A stretch of DNA of 64,000 nt from Valencia hispanica (taxonomy: Eukaryota > Chordata > Actinopteri > Cyprinodontiformes > Valenciidae). Position numbers and translations under genes: made by a program. A model generated the notes under the pieces. That model saw only the letters and a list, made by a program, of their open reading frames with translations, made no database searches and was not told the origin of the DNA. Numbering within the stretch: the first letter of the stretch is position 1; each line of letters begins with the position of its first letter. The stretch covers positions 4,090,501 to 4,154,500 of the forward strand of contig OY747702.1 in assembly GCA_963556495.2 (NCBI GenBank), written 5' to 3'. This document shows positions 52,916 through 63,143 of this stretch, piece after piece.

Positions 52916-54372
52916 GTAGGGGTGGGGGGGCACTTGGTTTTGTCGTGTGGGATACCGATGCTGATTTGGGGGTTCTTGGGGTTGGGGGTGTCTGAGGGGG
53001 GATCCCTGGGGGTGGGATCACTGGGCGGATGGGGCACTGAACATCTTGGCCCCAACTTGGGGTTGGGCTTTGGTGGCTTTGGGTGGTAACTTCTGACGGC
53101 TGCATGCGGTGCCTTAGGGGGGTTGCACTGGCGGACATGGGTTCCTGGCCTGGTGGCCGTGCTGCGCCTGGGTAGGGTCTGGGGTGGGCCTGGGGGTTCG
53201 GGGCTCTGGGGTGCTGCGCCCTTTAGCTGTGGTCCTGGCTGGGGGTCAGCCAGTGTGGGGTCTCTGTTGCCAGTGCCGGCCTGTGGGGGTCGGGGCTGGC
53301 CGGTGGCCGGCATGTGCTGCCGCCTCTCCCTTTTTCTCTGGGCCGATTGTCATTGCTGGTTCCTGCATTGCATCTCGCCTTGTTTGCTGGTTGGGGTGCA
53401 GCGGCTGGGTGGCATTTCTGGGCCTGATCAGTCTTTTTCGCACTGGACTTGGCTCCTGGGTCTTTGTCTTTGTGCGCTGCAGGTTGCTGGGGTCGTGCGT
53501 TTGGCCGGGTTCGGTCGGACTTGCCAGTGGACTGGCCAGGGTAGTGGGCGTGCAGGGCGGGTTGGTGGGGCGCTGGGTTTGGTCGCTTGCCAAGCCATTG
53601 AACAGCAGTGGTCACTCCGCAAGGGCTGAGTATCGGCCAGGTAATGGGGGTGGTGGATGTCGGCCTGGTGGGTCGGCCGCCTGGGGCATCGGTTTGCTCC
53701 TGGTCTGGACAGGTATGTCGCCAGGATTTGGGGCACGGGGGCCTCCGATGTGCAGGAAGTGCTGGGGGCCTCCTTTGCTGGCGGGCCTGAATTCCACCTG
53801 TGACTTGATTACTGCTAAAAGAAGAACCAAGGAGGTCCTCAAGAGCATGCTTCTTAAGAGGAGGCACAAAGCTCGCGCTGTTGTCGTCGTTCAGATCTGC
53901 TGTTGTTATCTAGCGACAAGTGCTCTCCCCCTATAGCAAATTTCAGGGTGGGTATAGCTCTCCTTCTGGCATGGGGCTGGGGGACTGCCTTGGGGTCCAT
54001 GGGGCTTAATGGTGCTGTGGCCATGGGCCCAGGTTTTAACGTGCCAAGTCCTCCCTCCCCTGGTGGATCCTGGTGAATAGCGGTGCCTATTGGGGCCAGT
54101 AGGGGAGCTGGCTCCCAGGGAAGGCATTTTGTCTCCCTGTCCTTCCCTCCCCATCTCTGAACACCTGTGTCCACCCGCTCCATCACTTTACTACTCATAT
54201 AGGGTCTTGGGGCATGGGCACATCACTGGGGTGCGAGGAGATGTCATAGCTCTCAGTTTTGGTGTTTTGAAGTTAGTTATTTTCCTTATTTGGTTTAATT
54301 GTCTTTTGTTGAATTGAATTGTTTAATTCTTTGCTATTTATTTTATGGCACTTCCTTGTTTTTATTTTCCCT
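52916..54372 (+). repeat. L1 G/T-rich 3' UTR with an inverted hAT fragment
   Basis: About 1.45 kb of G/T-rich sequence with many GGGG runs, ending in AT-rich DNA (ttgaattgaattgtttaatt) at the provirus target. Long open frames in several frames on both strands (up to 250 codons) come from stop-poor composition. 53786-53908 is the complement of part of the hAT transposase at 50820-50937. Runs of G suggest G-quadruplex potential. Confidence 0.75.
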
Positions 54373-54373
54373 T

Positions 54374-56196
54374 TGTTAAAAGTCCGGTGATATACTGAGT
54401 TAAGCGCCCGTTATTATAAAGGGAAAACTACTTTAAGTTATCACCTCTAATAGGGAATAACCAGCTACACCGATCCTTTCTAGGTTTGGACTCCTATTTT
54501 ACTGGAGGATCTTTCGACTCTTACAACAGGCCTACTTTACACACCTCCCAGTCTCCACGACTGACCCAAGTGGGTAAAACCGTTTGGGCCTCAGCGTACG
54601 TTAACCGGCAGATAGTCGTAATACCCCCCCGATTCTTTCTGCGTCTAATATTGGCCTACTCCCCACACGTCAGTCACCGAGTAGGAGTCGCTATGTTAGC
54701 GTTAAAGCGTATACTTTACATGCTATAACGAATGTAATTTGTTTTACATACGCCCCATACAGAACAGAGCCTTCGGTCGCAACCCAGTTAGAAAATGTGC
54801 GTAAATACTTACTAACTATTTGAGTCTATTGACTTACGTTCTCTCTGTCCTAGTACGGTTAAAACTTCTCTGCTCTGATTACTTATACAGTTCGCTATAA
54901 AACCGCTCCAGCTCCGGATACTGAGAACAGTCAAGTCTTACAACCTTCTAAGCAATACATATATTTTATTCACTCATATATGCAGGTACATTAGATGCGG
55001 TCAAAAAGCTTCCCTGAGCTCTACCCATACAAATGACCTCTCCAGAGATTGTCCAATTCGTGTCACTGGAACCAAAATGAGATCGCACAACCTGCTAGGT
55101 GTAACTATGCTTCCCTTCGACACAGATGTTAATGAGGCTTCACTGAGAACTTCCTGGGTCGGGTTTTCTATGGTCGCTCCACGTCTCGCCGGCTGATCCT
55201 GGAAACCTGGGCCTCCGTCTCACTGTCACAACACGAGGACGGAGGCGCAGAATCTCCTCGGGACCCAGCGATCACAGAGTTGAGCAAATTTAAGATGCCT
55301 GACTTACCAGTCCGGTGTCACAGTTACGGATTTGGGCTACTCTGGTCCCAGGGTTGGTTTCTCTGTCGTCACTACGAAGAGTTAAGAAGCACCTCTGTCT
55401 TCCTATCCCCTGGAGTTAGGCATTCCCAAACCCCCGTGACCTGCTAGTCCCTGCAAGCACTGCCGTCTGATAAGTTCAAAGCGAATGCCGGTCAGTCCCC
55501 AGGTCTCTCACACATAGGAGACCCCCCTAACGGGAGTCTTTATGAGGCTCTCTCAGAGAATTGAGTCAACACTCTCTAAAAGGACTTGCTTAGAAAAGGA
55601 AGTCGATTAAAAGGTTTTAATTTTAACTCAAAAGCAATTACAATACAAAATCCAAAAGCTCACAATGAACTACAAGAGCAGCAACAACCTGCCACCAATT
55701 CAAAACTCCAAAAGCTACAAACAACCCCTTACAATCCTTACAACTCTAAAAACTCTCTAGCACTCAAACTCTGTGAACTCTGTAAACTCTCAAAACTCTC
55801 ACATTTTGTCTCTGTTTATTACTTTTATACTTGGGTAAACCCCTTGAGGGGGTCGTGGCTTATGTAGATTCAGAGTCTTGAGATGCTGTCTTTCAGGAAC
55901 AGGGCGAAGGTCTCCTCCTGGTGGTTTGCTGCTCTCACACACATGATACACTTAGTCTAATGCTGATTATATATTTTAAAACACACACCTTATAAACATA
56001 TACAGGAGTATACATGAGTATATGTGTACATAGGTAAGCATAAACTTCAATAAATGCATTTTATAGAAAGAAAATTACATGAGACATGTTAAGGAATCTT
56101 TATTATCCTCCTCCCCTGCGTGCCAAAAGTCCAGCTCATCCTATTGGCGAAATGGTGATTATGTAATTCCCATTTATAACTCTAGGGAGTTCAACA
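54374..56196 (-). repeat. 3' LTR of the provirus
   Basis: Same length as the 5' LTR with no indel needed to align, and one substitution seen at 56076. TATA complement at 55822-55829, AATAAA complement at 54965-54970. It is preceded on the minus strand by a purine-rich tract, cacaggggg, at 56197-56205, a candidate polypurine tract for plus-strand priming. Confidence 0.92.
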
Positions 56197-56739
56197 CCCC
56201 CTGTGGGAATTACTGATAACCGTCAGATCTTAATGAACCGTGTGTTCGGTCGAACATCCTCAGGGCCTCACAGAGCGGCTCTTATAGGCCTGCTCTGCCT
56301 CGGTCAACTCATCCGGTACAGGGACCCTCTCATCAGAATACTTCCTCATGGTGACTCGCAAGCCAGCTAACCTTTATGCCATCTGCATTTCAGTATATTT
56401 ACTGACATGGTCTTCACTCCAATGGACCAGGAGTAGCTGCTTATCAGCGTATTGCACCAGGGCATAGAGCATTCGAGGGGGCCACCACGTCCGCCGACAG
56501 TAGTGCAGAATTTCCCGAAGGCTGACCTGGATGAGGAGAATCGGCCCATGAGAGTGCTGATCGGACACACAGACACATTTTCCCCCTTTGCAAAAAAAAA
56601 AACCCATAGTTCTAAATTCAGTAAGTAAAACACCAATTCCGCTAACCCGATTCTTGACACTCAGGTGGAGGATCTTCCACACTTATCCCCATCTGAGTGT
56701 ATGGAAGCACCGTGCAGACATGACTCCCCTGTTCCAAAT
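56197..56739 (-). other. Provirus 3' region with small ORFs; env absent
   Basis: Two overlapping minus frames of about 100 codons (56374-56682 and 56367-56660) and a 29-codon frame starting at 56349 (MRKYSDERVPVPDELTEAEQ) lie between pol and the 3' LTR. None has a signal peptide, transmembrane segment or fusion motif, so env is missing. They could be remnants of accessory genes or env ends. Complex fish retroviruses carry small accessory ORFs in this position, but I see no match. Confidence 0.4.
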
Positions 56740-56883
56740 TCATTTAGCATAGTACAGTTGGCTTGGGTGACAACTTTCCCCATTATCAAGGAATATTAAA
56801 TTGCCTGCAATCTGAGTTACAATATACGGACCTGTCCTGTTGTGTCTGATTACTCCGCCGAGCGTCTTTGGTCCGCGACTTTT
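56740..56883 (-). pseudogene. Integrase C-terminal tail downstream of an in-frame TGA
   Basis: The pol frame stays open after the TGA at 56881-56883 for 46 codons to a stop at 56740-56742. The stretch has the look of a retroviral integrase SH3-like C-terminal domain (TGPYIVTQIAGN, then a short LDNGE turn and HPSQL). The TGA therefore truncates integrase by about 47 residues unless it is read through. Confidence 0.7.
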
Positions 56884-59800
56884 TCACACTGCGTCTCCAA
56901 TCTGCAATGAGCAAGCTTGTGTCTCATGAATTTCCGGTTCTCTTAATCTCGGTTCTCGGAGAACTTTATTAATTTTCGCCACACCTATAGGCGTATCCCA
57001 TAAGTTCTGCAAGTTGGTCTGAATGTAGTTTTTAACTGTGCGAATCGCCCGCTCTGCTACACCGTTAGTTTTACTCTTGTAAGGAATGCTCCAGATGTGC
57101 TGAATTCCCATTTCTTCTAGGAGTCCAGCAACCTGCTGATTTTTGAAATGTTTTGCGTTATCACTGCGTATTGTTTTTGCGGTGGCTGGTATCAGTTTGG
57201 TTAAAGCAGCTGATATGGCTTCCCCTGTGGCCTTTCTTAAAGGGTACATCGCGCTGCATTCCCCATGCCCGTTGTCAACAAACACTAGGAACAATTTACA
57301 GCCTTTTATTCCCTTTGAATCACACTCTCCTATATCCATAGAAAAGTGTTTTCCTTTGACATTGGTTACGATTTGTCCGTCAACACTAGTCACAAATTTC
57401 TGTCCCCCTTTTTCATTGCAAGAAACACACGACTCTTTTATTTCTTGGAAAATAGTATTCAGTTTAGGAACAGCTATTTCTGCCTCCTTGAGTTTAAGTC
57501 TTGTTCTTTCCAACCCAATGTGTCCAAACTCCTCATGTACATATTTAACCAACTCTTTGTTAGTTTCTATATCACATGATTCTCTGAGTATTTTGGGGAA
57601 AAATATTCCTCTCATCTGTGCGATTTTGTCTGCTAGTGCGTTGCCTAGATAATCTGGATCTTGATTATCTGTATGGCTTTTGACATGCGCTATTTGCACT
57701 TTAATCTTTCTCATGAATTCAGCAACAAGGATCCATAAGTATTTGTGTGCTAAATCCTTTCCATTTTGAGTCGTGAAGTCCCTGCTGTGCCACTCCGGTA
57801 GGTTTTTTGCAACACCATCATGTACATATATTGAATCTGTTATGATTTTTATCTTAGATAGTTTGCATTTTTCTGCATCTGAAAACACTTGCACCACTGC
57901 AGTAAGCTCTGCGGTCTGTGCGCTTCCTATACAAAAACCCGAGAAACTTGTGGTTTTACTTTTGTGTTTCTTCACAACTGCCCATTTAGACTCGATACCA
58001 TCACTCAAAACTTTTGAGCCATCGGTGTAGTACACAGCATCCGGTTCAAACGGTTTCAACTCTGTTTGAGCCTCTTGCGGTTTCACAGGTTTAGGTGACA
58101 CATATAATTTAGGATCAAGAAGCATCGTCTCCCACTTAGACCAGCGCGATTGCAGCGCTCGCCCACATGCGACGGTGTCCTTTGTAAGCTCTTTTACAAC
58201 CCCGGTGTCAGAGTTCACACGTATCTTTCTCACACCTCGTAGTGCGATTGCCATCGGATACGCCTGAAATAGCACCGCAAGCTCTTTCTCTTGTCTCATA
58301 AATCTCTTTTCCGCTTCCTTAAAGCGCGCGTTCTTTATACAGACAACCCCTGTGTTACCCTCGTTGGAAAAATAGATTACGGCCCCGTCTTCAGTAACGT
58401 GTGGTGTCAGAACCAGGTCAACTGAATAGTCTCTTTGTGTTAGTGCGATTTTGCTGGTGTCCACATACTTCACAAAGTCATTGTATTCAAGCAACTCTTT
58501 TCTAGTTAACGGTCTGTTAAACACCTGCATCCTGTTTCCTTCGTCTCTCTTTCTGAGGCCTCTTTTTAACTCCATGAGTTTACCAACATGTACTGAGTAA
58601 TTTGGTATGTTCCCAGATATAAACTGAAATTTTCCCAACACTCGTTCCAGCTCCAGTAAATCTTTTGGTGGAGTTATCTCTTTTAGGTAGTTGTCTGTGA
58701 GCTGGATGCCAGATTCATCAATTTTGAACCCCAGATAAGTCACTTCAGTTCGTGCAATCTGTGATTTTTTGATTCCTATTTTGAGGCCTGCATCACTCAA
58801 TTTCTTGATCAGTCTCTCCAACTGGTCTAAATGTTCTTTCTCATCATCCGATGAAAAGAATATGTCATCAATGTATTGTACCAAGTCCTCTCCTTTTAGA
58901 AGCTGTGATATTTTGTCCTGAAAAACATTAGGTGAGTTTGCCATGCCTTGTGGCAATCTAGTCCATACATAAGATTGGTCATCTATGGTAAAACATGTTT
59001 TAAGCTGAGAGGACTCGGTGATTGGAATACTCCAGAAGCCATTTGCAAGATCAAGACAAGTTTTAAACCTTTTAAGACCCAGCGCTAAAAGAGCCTTTCC
59101 TGGGTCAAAAAGATTTCTCACATCTTTGATGGTTACTCTGTTTAATTCTTTGAGGTTTTGGACCAGCCGAAAGGTTCCGTCTGGTTTTTGTACAGCTTGA
59201 ATTGGCAAACTGCATGGTGCTTCTGATATTTTTCTTAAGACACCGGTTTCCACTAATTCGTTAACAGTTTGCAAAATTTCATTTTTACCAGCTCCAATTG
59301 GGTACTGTTTCTGTTTTCCAGGCATAGCTCCTCGAATTTCATAAGGTTCTGTATTCATCAACCCACAATCATTTTTAAACTTGGCATAATTAGCGGTACT
59401 CAAAATTTCCCCCAGCCTAATTTTGTCATTTACACATGATTTATTTACTTGCTCTTTGATTTCATCTGTCACATCAACCTTTTTCATAAAGTTAGAGTGT
59501 GCTTTTACTTTAAGAACATCAAATAAGCTCAACAAATTTGAAGCTGATTTTATGTATTTGATTCCTGACTCATCTTCATAAAGATGCGTCTCTTCAATAT
59601 TTCCGTTTGCATATTGAATTTTTATTGTTCCAATTCTTTCCACAAACTGTCTGATTTTGGTAGATATTGATTGTTGATTTCTGAAATTTGTGTAGTTTGG
59701 ATCATACCCTTGTACAGGTTTGTTTGGCAGTGCGCCTAAGATTGATCTAATCTCTGCAGCCTCTCTTGGGTTTTCTGCTAAGATTGCGATCCCTCTGTAT

Positions 59801-60378
59801 TGATATTTGAGTAAGAAATTAGTGAGTGCATTTTCTGATGCTTGCTGATGACACCCTGGATCATTTCTGCCCAGCGGTGCCAAAACATAAGGACCGTTTG
59901 TACGCAGAGCGCAGGTGTCATATAATGCTTCCAAGGTCTGCTCCTGAAGCTTTAGCGGTTGCTCCTGTACATCATCCCATAGAACCCACAGAATTTCTTT
60001 GAACACAACGTCAGAGGTCATTGTTCTAATCACTTTATCTCGTGAGACAGGCAGCTGAGTACAGATATTTACATCATTTTCCTGAACAGGAAAGCATTTT
60101 TTCGTTTCATGTGTTAGACCGTTTCTAATTTTAAAATCTCGATTGCAGGAGACAATTAAACAAGCTTGATGCAGGTTTGTAGCTTTAATGCAGGAAAGAG
60201 TCCCTTCAAGCAACATGAACCCTTTTATTTCCTCTACTACACTGCAGTCTTTTTGTTGCGCCAGTGCGTCTTGTTCATCTCTAAATCTGAATAAATCTTC
60301 ATACTGAGGTTCAGGTTCATCTACATCTGATTCCTCAAGAATTATGGATCCAGGAGAAGCCATGTTGTGACTCTGCAC
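56884..60378 (-). CDS. pol: Retroviral pol-like polyprotein, 1164 aa (RT, RNase H, integrase)
   Basis: Open from ATG 60378 (a second ATG is five codons on) to TGA at 56881-56883. Residues 1-370 match no domain I know, are acidic at the start (EESDVDEPEPQYEDLF) and lack a protease D(T/S)G. RT: PIQAVQKPDGTFRLVQNLKE, CLDLANGFW (Asp443), LPQG 475-478, YIDD 502-505. RNase H: YYTDGSK (Asp785), SAQTAELTAV (Glu824), ITDSIYV (Asp848), NALADK (Asp917). Integrase: zinc ligands H948, H953, C984, C987; core D1015, D1073 and E1109 with 35 residues between the last two. All catalytic residues are in place. The C-terminal integrase fold lies beyond the stop. The ORF starts 182 bp after the primer site, where gag would normally begin, so a gag-to-pol deletion is likely. 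Confidence 0.9.
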   Translation of the reverse strand: MQSHNMASPGSIILEESDVDEPEPQYEDLFRFRDEQDALAQQKDCSVVEEIKGFMLLEGTLSCIKATNLHQACLIVSCNRDFKIRNGLTHETKKCFPVQENDVNICTQLPVSRDKVIRTMTSDVVFKEILWVLWDDVQEQPLKLQEQTLEALYDTCALRTNGPYVLAPLGRNDPGCHQQASENALTNFLLKYQYRGIAILAENPREAAEIRSILGALPNKPVQGYDPNYTNFRNQQSISTKIRQFVERIGTIKIQYANGNIEETHLYEDESGIKYIKSASNLLSLFDVLKVKAHSNFMKKVDVTDEIKEQVNKSCVNDKIRLGEILSTANYAKFKNDCGLMNTEPYEIRGAMPGKQKQYPIGAGKNEILQTVNELVETGVLRKISEAPCSLPIQAVQKPDGTFRLVQNLKELNRVTIKDVRNLFDPGKALLALGLKRFKTCLDLANGFWSIPITESSQLKTCFTIDDQSYVWTRLPQGMANSPNVFQDKISQLLKGEDLVQYIDDIFFSSDDEKEHLDQLERLIKKLSDAGLKIGIKKSQIARTEVTYLGFKIDESGIQLTDNYLKEITPPKDLLELERVLGKFQFISGNIPNYSVHVGKLMELKRGLRKRDEGNRMQVFNRPLTRKELLEYNDFVKYVDTSKIALTQRDYSVDLVLTPHVTEDGAVIYFSNEGNTGVVCIKNARFKEAEKRFMRQEKELAVLFQAYPMAIALRGVRKIRVNSDTGVVKELTKDTVACGRALQSRWSKWETMLLDPKLYVSPKPVKPQEAQTELKPFEPDAVYYTDGSKVLSDGIESKWAVVKKHKSKTTSFSGFCIGSAQTAELTAVVQVFSDAEKCKLSKIKIITDSIYVHDGVAKNLPEWHSRDFTTQNGKDLAHKYLWILVAEFMRKIKVQIAHVKSHTDNQDPDYLGNALADKIAQMRGIFFPKILRESCDIETNKELVKYVHEEFGHIGLERTRLKLKEAEIAVPKLNTIFQEIKESCVSCNEKGGQKFVTSVDGQIVTNVKGKHFSMDIGECDSKGIKGCKLFLVFVDNGHGECSAMYPLRKATGEAISAALTKLIPATAKTIRSDNAKHFKNQQVAGLLEEMGIQHIWSIPYKSKTNGVAERAIRTVKNYIQTNLQNLWDTPIGVAKINKVLREPRLREPEIHETQACSLQIGDAV

Positions 60379-60559
60379 GCCTGATTAAAGCTTTAGATTC
60401 AATTCACTAGTCCAAGTCCAAATTGGCCTGGCTGGCACAGTCTCTTACTGCCCAGTCACAGACAACCAGCAATATACTCGCTCCTAGCTCTCGTGAAGCT
60501 TTCTATCCCGGCTCTAATCTTTTCTATCAATAGCTACAGTTGATTAATCATCTATTAAG

Positions 60560-60577
60560 GTCCCATCTGGGGTGCCA
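60560..60577 (-). promoter_or_regulatory. Primer binding site for tRNA-Arg(CCU)
   Basis: Immediately next to the 5' LTR. The plus strand reads GTCCCATCTGGGGTGCCA, which equals the last 18 nt (including CCA) of vertebrate tRNA-Arg(CCU) as I recall it; the next base differs. An exact 18-nt site abutting the LTR is standard for retroviral reverse transcription start. Confidence 0.82.
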
Positions 60578-62400
60578 TGTTAAAAGTCCGGTGATATACT
60601 GAGTTAAGCGCCCGTTATTATAAAGGGAAAACTACTTTAAGTTATCACCTCTAATAGGGAATAACCAGCTACACCGATCCTTTCTAGGTTTGGACTCCTA
60701 TTTTACTGGAGGATCTTTCGACTCTTACAACAGGCCTACTTTACACACCTCCCAGTCTCCACGACTGACCCAAGTGGGTAAAACCGTTTGGGCCTCAGCG
60801 TACGTTAACCGGCAGATAGTCGTAATACCCCCCCGATTCTTTCTGCGTCTAATATTGGCCTACTCCCCACACGTCAGTCACCGAGTAGGAGTCGCTATGT
60901 TAGCGTTAAAGCGTATACTTTACATGCTATAACGAATGTAATTTGTTTTACATACGCCCCATACAGAACAGAGCCTTCGGTCGCAACCCAGTTAGAAAAT
61001 GTGCGTAAATACTTACTAACTATTTGAGTCTATTGACTTACGTTCTCTCTGTCCTAGTACGGTTAAAACTTCTCTGCTCTGATTACTTATACAGTTCGCT
61101 ATAAAACCGCTCCAGCTCCGGATACTGAGAACAGTCAAGTCTTACAACCTTCTAAGCAATACATATATTTTATTCACTCATATATGCAGGTACATTAGAT
61201 GCGGTCAAAAAGCTTCCCTGAGCTCTACCCATACAAATGACCTCTCCAGAGATTGTCCAATTCGTGTCACTGGAACCAAAATGAGATCGCACAACCTGCT
61301 AGGTGTAACTATGCTTCCCTTCGACACAGATGTTAATGAGGCTTCACTGAGAACTTCCTGGGTCGGGTTTTCTATGGTCGCTCCACGTCTCGCCGGCTGA
61401 TCCTGGAAACCTGGGCCTCCGTCTCACTGTCACAACACGAGGACGGAGGCGCAGAATCTCCTCGGGACCCAGCGATCACAGAGTTGAGCAAATTTAAGAT
61501 GCCTGACTTACCAGTCCGGTGTCACAGTTACGGATTTGGGCTACTCTGGTCCCAGGGTTGGTTTCTCTGTCGTCACTACGAAGAGTTAAGAAGCACCTCT
61601 GTCTTCCTATCCCCTGGAGTTAGGCATTCCCAAACCCCCGTGACCTGCTAGTCCCTGCAAGCACTGCCGTCTGATAAGTTCAAAGCGAATGCCGGTCAGT
61701 CCCCAGGTCTCTCACACATAGGAGACCCCCCTAACGGGAGTCTTTATGAGGCTCTCTCAGAGAATTGAGTCAACACTCTCTAAAAGGACTTGCTTAGAAA
61801 AGGAAGTCGATTAAAAGGTTTTAATTTTAACTCAAAAGCAATTACAATACAAAATCCAAAAGCTCACAATGAACTACAAGAGCAGCAACAACCTGCCACC
61901 AATTCAAAACTCCAAAAGCTACAAACAACCCCTTACAATCCTTACAACTCTAAAAACTCTCTAGCACTCAAACTCTGTGAACTCTGTAAACTCTCAAAAC
62001 TCTCACATTTTGTCTCTGTTTATTACTTTTATACTTGGGTAAACCCCTTGAGGGGGTCGTGGCTTATGTAGATTCAGAGTCTTGAGATGCTGTCTTTCAG
62101 GAACAGGGCGAAGGTCTCCTCCTGGTGGTTTGCTGCTCTCACACACATGATACACTTAGTCTAATGCTGATTATATATTTTAAAACACACACCTTATAAA
62201 CATATACAGGAGTATACATGAGTATATGTGTACATAGGTAAGCATAAACTTCAATAAATGCATTTTATAGAAAGAAAATGACATGAGACATGTTAAGGAA
62301 TCTTTATTATCCTCCTCCCCTGCGTGCCAAAAGTCCAGCTCATCCTATTGGCGAAATGGTGATTATGTAATTCCCATTTATAACTCTAGGGAGTTCAACA
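60578..62400 (-). repeat. 5' LTR of the provirus
   Basis: On the minus strand it runs from TGTTGAACTCCCTAGAG to CGGACTTTTAACA. A TATA box (AGTATAAAAG, complement at 62024-62035) lies about 370 bp in, and an AATAAA (complement tttatt at 61169-61174) about 860 bp further, giving a long R region. It carries the same open frames as the other LTR on the opposite strand (for example 60690-60932), which I regard as chance. Confidence 0.92.
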
Positions 62401-62404
62401 CCTT

Positions 62405-63143
62405 CACGGTCTTAGATGTTTTCAACTTTTGTTTATGTCCTTATTTGTTTCCTTAGTTTATTTATCTTTAGATGGTTTCCTAATTTATTTCTTCCTTCTG
62501 TTCTGCAGTGTTTCCTTAAGTCCCCCTTAGATTCCTCCCTAGACATATTATCTTTAGTTTCTAGTTTCTTAAGAGTTTTCTGTCTCCCTTGCCATCGGTT
62601 CCCTTTCCTGTTGTCTCCTTGCCACTCTGCTCTTTACCCAGTTTCACTCATTGCCCTCACCTGCATCTGCTTTCACTAATTAGTCCTTGGTCTTCTCTGT
62701 CACTTCCTCATTCTCTCCTCAGTATATATTCAGCTCTCATTCAGTGACTACTCGCTGGTTTGTCGTCATTCTTCCCTGTCCGGTTCCTGTTGCATTTTCC
62801 TGGTCACTGTGTTCCCCTGAGGTTTTGTAAGTTTATAGTTCCTTGTTTAATTAAATTCTAAGTTCTTTATTTTACTGCATTTGGATCCTCATTTAGACCA
62901 AAATATGACAGAACGAACCAGCCAACTGGACCCAGCAGAAACCCTTTCAGAGTAAAAGTGAATACTCTTTTACAACTCCATTGCTGGGTCACCCGACCCA
63001 CGGACCAGGCTAAGGGTTGCAGAACTTAGTATTTGCCAACTTTTGAGATTGTAGCCCAATTTAAAGAAGCTTGGGTTAGAGGAGATGCTGGAAGATGCTG
63101 AATATCGTCATCAGGCAATTGCAGAACTTCCTGACCCACAGAC
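62405..63143 (+). mobile_element. LTR and leader of a Gypsy-like or other LTR retrotransposon
   Basis: The stretch has long T/C-rich sequence, a TATA-like gtatatattcagc at about 62720-62732, and ends with gcatttggatcctcattta and a short frame from ATG 62905 (MTERTSQLDPAETLSE), a wording seen near the gag start of fish Gypsy-type elements. The frame stops after 16 codons. No RT is present. The left edge abuts the provirus target duplication, so the provirus inserted at or near the L1/Gypsy boundary. Confidence 0.45.

Larger units (their letters stand above)
46200..54372 (+). mobile_element. Internally deleted L1 (copy C), host to several later insertions
   Basis: The pieces in order are: ORF1 (46200-46990), spacer, ORF2 C-terminal segments at 47363-47512, 48480-48973, 51655-51702 and 52615-52915, and a G-rich 3' UTR (52915-54372). 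The endonuclease and RT core are absent, so this copy lost the middle of ORF2. Later insertions are: unassigned DNA (47513-48479), an autonomous-type hAT (48982-51646), a hAT MITE (51711-52606) and, at its 3' end, the provirus at 54374. Joining the ORF2 pieces across the two hAT target duplications gives a continuous L1 C-terminus like that at 26080-26913. Confidence 0.82.
54374..62400 (-). mobile_element. Recent two-LTR provirus lacking recognisable gag and env, with tRNA-Arg primer site
   Basis: The LTRs at 54374-56196 and 60578-62400 are each 1823 bp. Target duplication CCTT at 54370-54373 and 62401-62404. The coding strand is minus: 5' LTR 60578-62400, primer site 60560-60577, leader, one 1164-codon pol-like ORF (56884-60378), a short 3' region (56197-56880) and the 3' LTR. 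I saw a single LTR difference (T at 56076, G at 62280 on the plus strand). An arginine tRNA primer is reported for snakehead fish retrovirus, and the long LTR and divergent pol fit that lineage; this placement is an inference. No gag, protease or env is recognisable, so it could move only with help. Confidence 0.9.

Noticed and set aside
53184..53936. 250-codon open frame, Gly/Trp/Val-rich, and overlapping long frames on both strands
   Set aside because: Open frames occur in nearly all six frames across G/T-rich L1 3' UTR; composition, not coding. Part of the minus frame is a hAT fragment.
54486..54728. 80-codon frame repeated at 60690-60932, and 93-codon frame repeated at 55586 and 61790
   Set aside because: They lie in the LTRs on the strand opposite to the provirus coding strand; the repetition comes from LTR identity.
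57143..57652. 169-codon plus-strand frame
   Set aside because: Antisense shadow of the integrase and RNase H part of the pol-like ORF.
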